Assembly: GCA_027314825.1 (NCBI GenBank)
Contig: DAHVAB010000147.1
Location: 1-6,530 of the forward strand
Reading direction: 5' to 3'
Source of the DNA: Solirubrobacterales bacterium
GTDB lineage: Bacteria > Actinomycetota > Thermoleophilia > Solirubrobacterales > Solirubrobacteraceae
DNA length: 6,530 bases
The notes beneath the pieces are model-generated. The model was not told the origin of the DNA and did no database searches. It was given only the letters and a program-made list of their open reading frames with translations. Position numbers and translations under genes: made by a program. This document shows, in pieces, positions 5,152 to 6,530 of this stretch (positions are counted from its first letter, which is position 1; each line of letters begins with the position of its first letter).

Positions 5152-6530
5152 CTACGGCGTCTGCACCGGCAGCCCGAGCGGCCGCTCGCCGGCCCGCGCT
5201 CGTGCCTGGGCGACCGACAGCGCTCGCAGGTACGCCTCGCCGGCCGCCTCCACGGTGTCGGTCGAGATGCCCTGGCCGGCGCCTGTGAACGCCCCGACCT
5301 CCACGACGACCGAGACGTGGCCGAGCGCGTCCTGGCCCTCGGTCACCGCCTCCACGCGGAAGTCGCTGAGCACGGCCTCGCACGCGGTGGCGTTGTTGAT
5401 CGCCTTGAACATCGCGTCGATCGGCCCGTCGCCTTCCGCGACGCCGCTCTTGCGGACGCCGCCGCCATCCTCCTCGGAGGGCACGCTCACCTCGACGGCC
5501 GCCTCAGCATGGCTGCGGCCGGCCTGCAGGCTGAAGTCCTCCAGGACGTAGGCGCCGCCGAGATCGCCTGAGCGCAGCTCGTCTGTGAGCAGCGCCTCCA
5601 GATCCATCGCGCTCAGCGACTTCTTGCGGTCGGCGACCTCCTTGAACCGCTTGAAGGCCGCGTTCAGCGCCTGGCCCTCCACTTTGAAGCCGAGCTCTTC
5701 CAGGGCCGCCTTCAGCGCGTGGCGCCCGGAGTGCTTGCCGAGCACGATCGCGTTGCTGGCCAGCCCGACCGTGGCCGCATCCATGATCTCGTAGGTGGTG
5801 CGCTCCTTCAGAACCCCGTCCTGGTGGATGCCCGCCTCGTGGGCGAAGGCGTTGCGGCCGACGATCGCCTTGTTGGGCTGCACCGGGTAGCCGGTCAGGC
5901 GCGAGACCAGGCGGCTCGTGCGGGCGATCTCGGTGGTCTCCATCCCCGTCCACAGCCCGAGGCTCGGCTCTCGCGTGCGCAGGAGCATGACGATCTCCTC
6001 CAGGGAGGCGTTGCCTGCGCGCTCGCCGATCCCGTTGATCGCGCACTCCACCTGCCTGCATCCCGCTTCCAAGCCGGCCAGGGAGTTGGCGACCGCGATC
6101 CCCAGGTCGTCGTGGCAGTGAACCGAGACCACGACATCGCGCAGGGCCGGCACCAGCTCATACAGGCGGGTGAACATCGCCGCATACTCACCTGGCATCG
6201 TGTAGCCGACCGTGTCCGGCACGTTGATCGTGGTCGCGCCCTCCTCCAGGGCGACGGAGATCACCTGCGCCATGTACTCGATATCCGAGCGGGAGCCGTC
6301 CTCGGGGGAGAACTCGACGTCGTCGGTGTACTGCTTCGCATGCGCGACGGCGGCGCGCACCTGGCCGATCACGTCTTCACGAGTCGTCTGCAGCTTGCGC
6401 TCGATATGGATGTCGCTGGTGGCGATGAAGGTATGTATCCGCGGACGCTCCGCGTCCTTGACCGCCTCCCAGGCCGCCTCGATGTCCTGCTTGGAGGTGC
6501 GCGCCAGCGCGCAGATCACGGGGCCTTCCA
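5152..6530 (-). CDS. leuA: 2-isopropylmalate synthase, C-terminal ~458 residues; 5' end beyond window
   Basis: Condenses 2-oxoisovalerate with acetyl-CoA, the committed and leucine-inhibited step of leucine synthesis. The frame runs off the right edge in GPVICALARTSKQDI; by comparison with E. coli LeuA about 70 N-terminal residues, including the LRDGxQ motif, are missing. Visible catalytic-barrel motifs, in order: RIHTFIATSDIHIERKL, YTDDVEFSPEDGSRSD, TTINVPDTVGYTMPGE, the metal-binding HCHDDLG (6100-6120), NGIGERAGNASLEE (second metal/acyl site), then NKAIVGRNAFAHEAGIHQDGVL in the linker region. The last ~140 residues form the LeuA_dimer allosteric domain, including GDGPIDAMFKAIN and GISTDTVEAAGEAYLRAL. 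The length and sequence suit the E. coli-like short type (about 520-530 residues) rather than the longer type of mycobacteria and streptomycetes. It ends at TAG, 41 nt before the regulator gene. Any leader or promoter of the cluster lies outside the window. Confidence 0.96.
   Translation of the reverse strand, partial: EGPVICALARTSKQDIEAAWEAVKDAERPRIHTFIATSDIHIERKLQTTREDVIGQVRAAVAHAKQYTDDVEFSPEDGSRSDIEYMAQVISVALEEGATTINVPDTVGYTMPGEYAAMFTRLYELVPALRDVVVSVHCHDDLGIAVANSLAGLEAGCRQVECAINGIGERAGNASLEEIVMLLRTREPSLGLWTGMETTEIARTSRLVSRLTGYPVQPNKAIVGRNAFAHEAGIHQDGVLKERTTYEIMDAATVGLASNAIVLGKHSGRHALKAALEELGFKVEGQALNAAFKRFKEVADRKKSLSAMDLEALLTDELRSGDLGGAYVLEDFSLQAGRSHAEAAVEVSVPSEEDGGGVRKSGVAEGDGPIDAMFKAINNATACEAVLSDFRVEAVTEGQDALGHVSVVVEVGAFTGAGQGISTDTVEAAGEAYLRALSVAQARARAGERPLGLPVQTP

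Noticed and set aside
5111..5383. Upstream extension of the regulator frame to 5383, giving a 313-residue protein
   Set aside because: The extra residues overlap leuA and are Arg/Gly-rich shadow sequence; the helix-turn-helix and its arm are complete from 5110.
4511..5551. Plus-strand open frame of 346 codons opposite the regulator and leuA end
   Set aside because: Spans two supported minus-strand genes and the palindrome gap, with no domain and low-complexity composition.

Overview
The window is a single-direction, minus-strand gene cluster for branched-chain amino acid synthesis in a very G+C-rich bacterium. Read in the direction of transcription (right to left), it holds leuA (5' end beyond the right edge), an XRE-cupin transcriptional regulator, leuC, leuD, leuB, ilvE and the first 88 codons of a cimA-like citramalate synthase gene (3' end beyond the left edge). 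The strong G/C bias at third codon positions, an E. coli-like (short-type) LeuA, separate leuC and leuD, and a LeuCDB-IlvE-CimA order suggest a deep-branching actinobacterium of the Thermoleophilia/Solirubrobacterales kind (Conexibacter, Solirubrobacter, Patulibacter relatives). That placement is an inference from style, not a database match.

Layout: 5152-6530 leuA; 5111-5151 a 41-nt gap holding an imperfect 26-bp palindrome with an extended -10-like element in its centre; 4442-5110 regulator; 8-nt gap; 3036-4433 leuC; 14-nt gap; 2428-3021 leuD; 52-nt gap; 1347-2375 leuB; 80-nt gap with a strong hairpin; 268-1266 ilvE; 3-nt gap; 1-264 cimA. The regulator-leuC and leuC-leuD junctions have a Shine-Dalgarno sequence overlapping the upstream stop codon, so these genes are probably translationally coupled.

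Function: LeuA commits 2-oxoisovalerate to leucine. LeuCD and LeuB then isomerise and oxidatively decarboxylate the product, and IlvE transaminates the oxo acid. A citramalate synthase in the same cluster would feed (R)-citramalate into the same LeuCD/LeuB enzymes to give 2-oxobutyrate, the threonine-independent route to isoleucine. The embedded regulator has a DNA-binding helix-turn-helix and a small-molecule-type cupin domain, and a palindrome lies directly before its start codon, so an autoregulated ligand-sensing switch for the downstream genes is a reasonable hypothesis.

Most worth a second look: (1) the XRE-cupin gene inside a leu operon with its operator-like palindrome; (2) the CimA-like protein lacks two residues (Gln and Lys) of the otherwise conserved L-R-[DE]-G-x-Q-x(10)-K synthase signature; (3) ilvE and cimA are in the same frame, separated only by one TAG and one further codon, and flanked on both sides by linker-like Ala/Gly/Pro sequence. 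I saw no tRNA, rRNA, CRISPR, transposon or prophage sequence, and no gene-free stretch longer than 80 bases.
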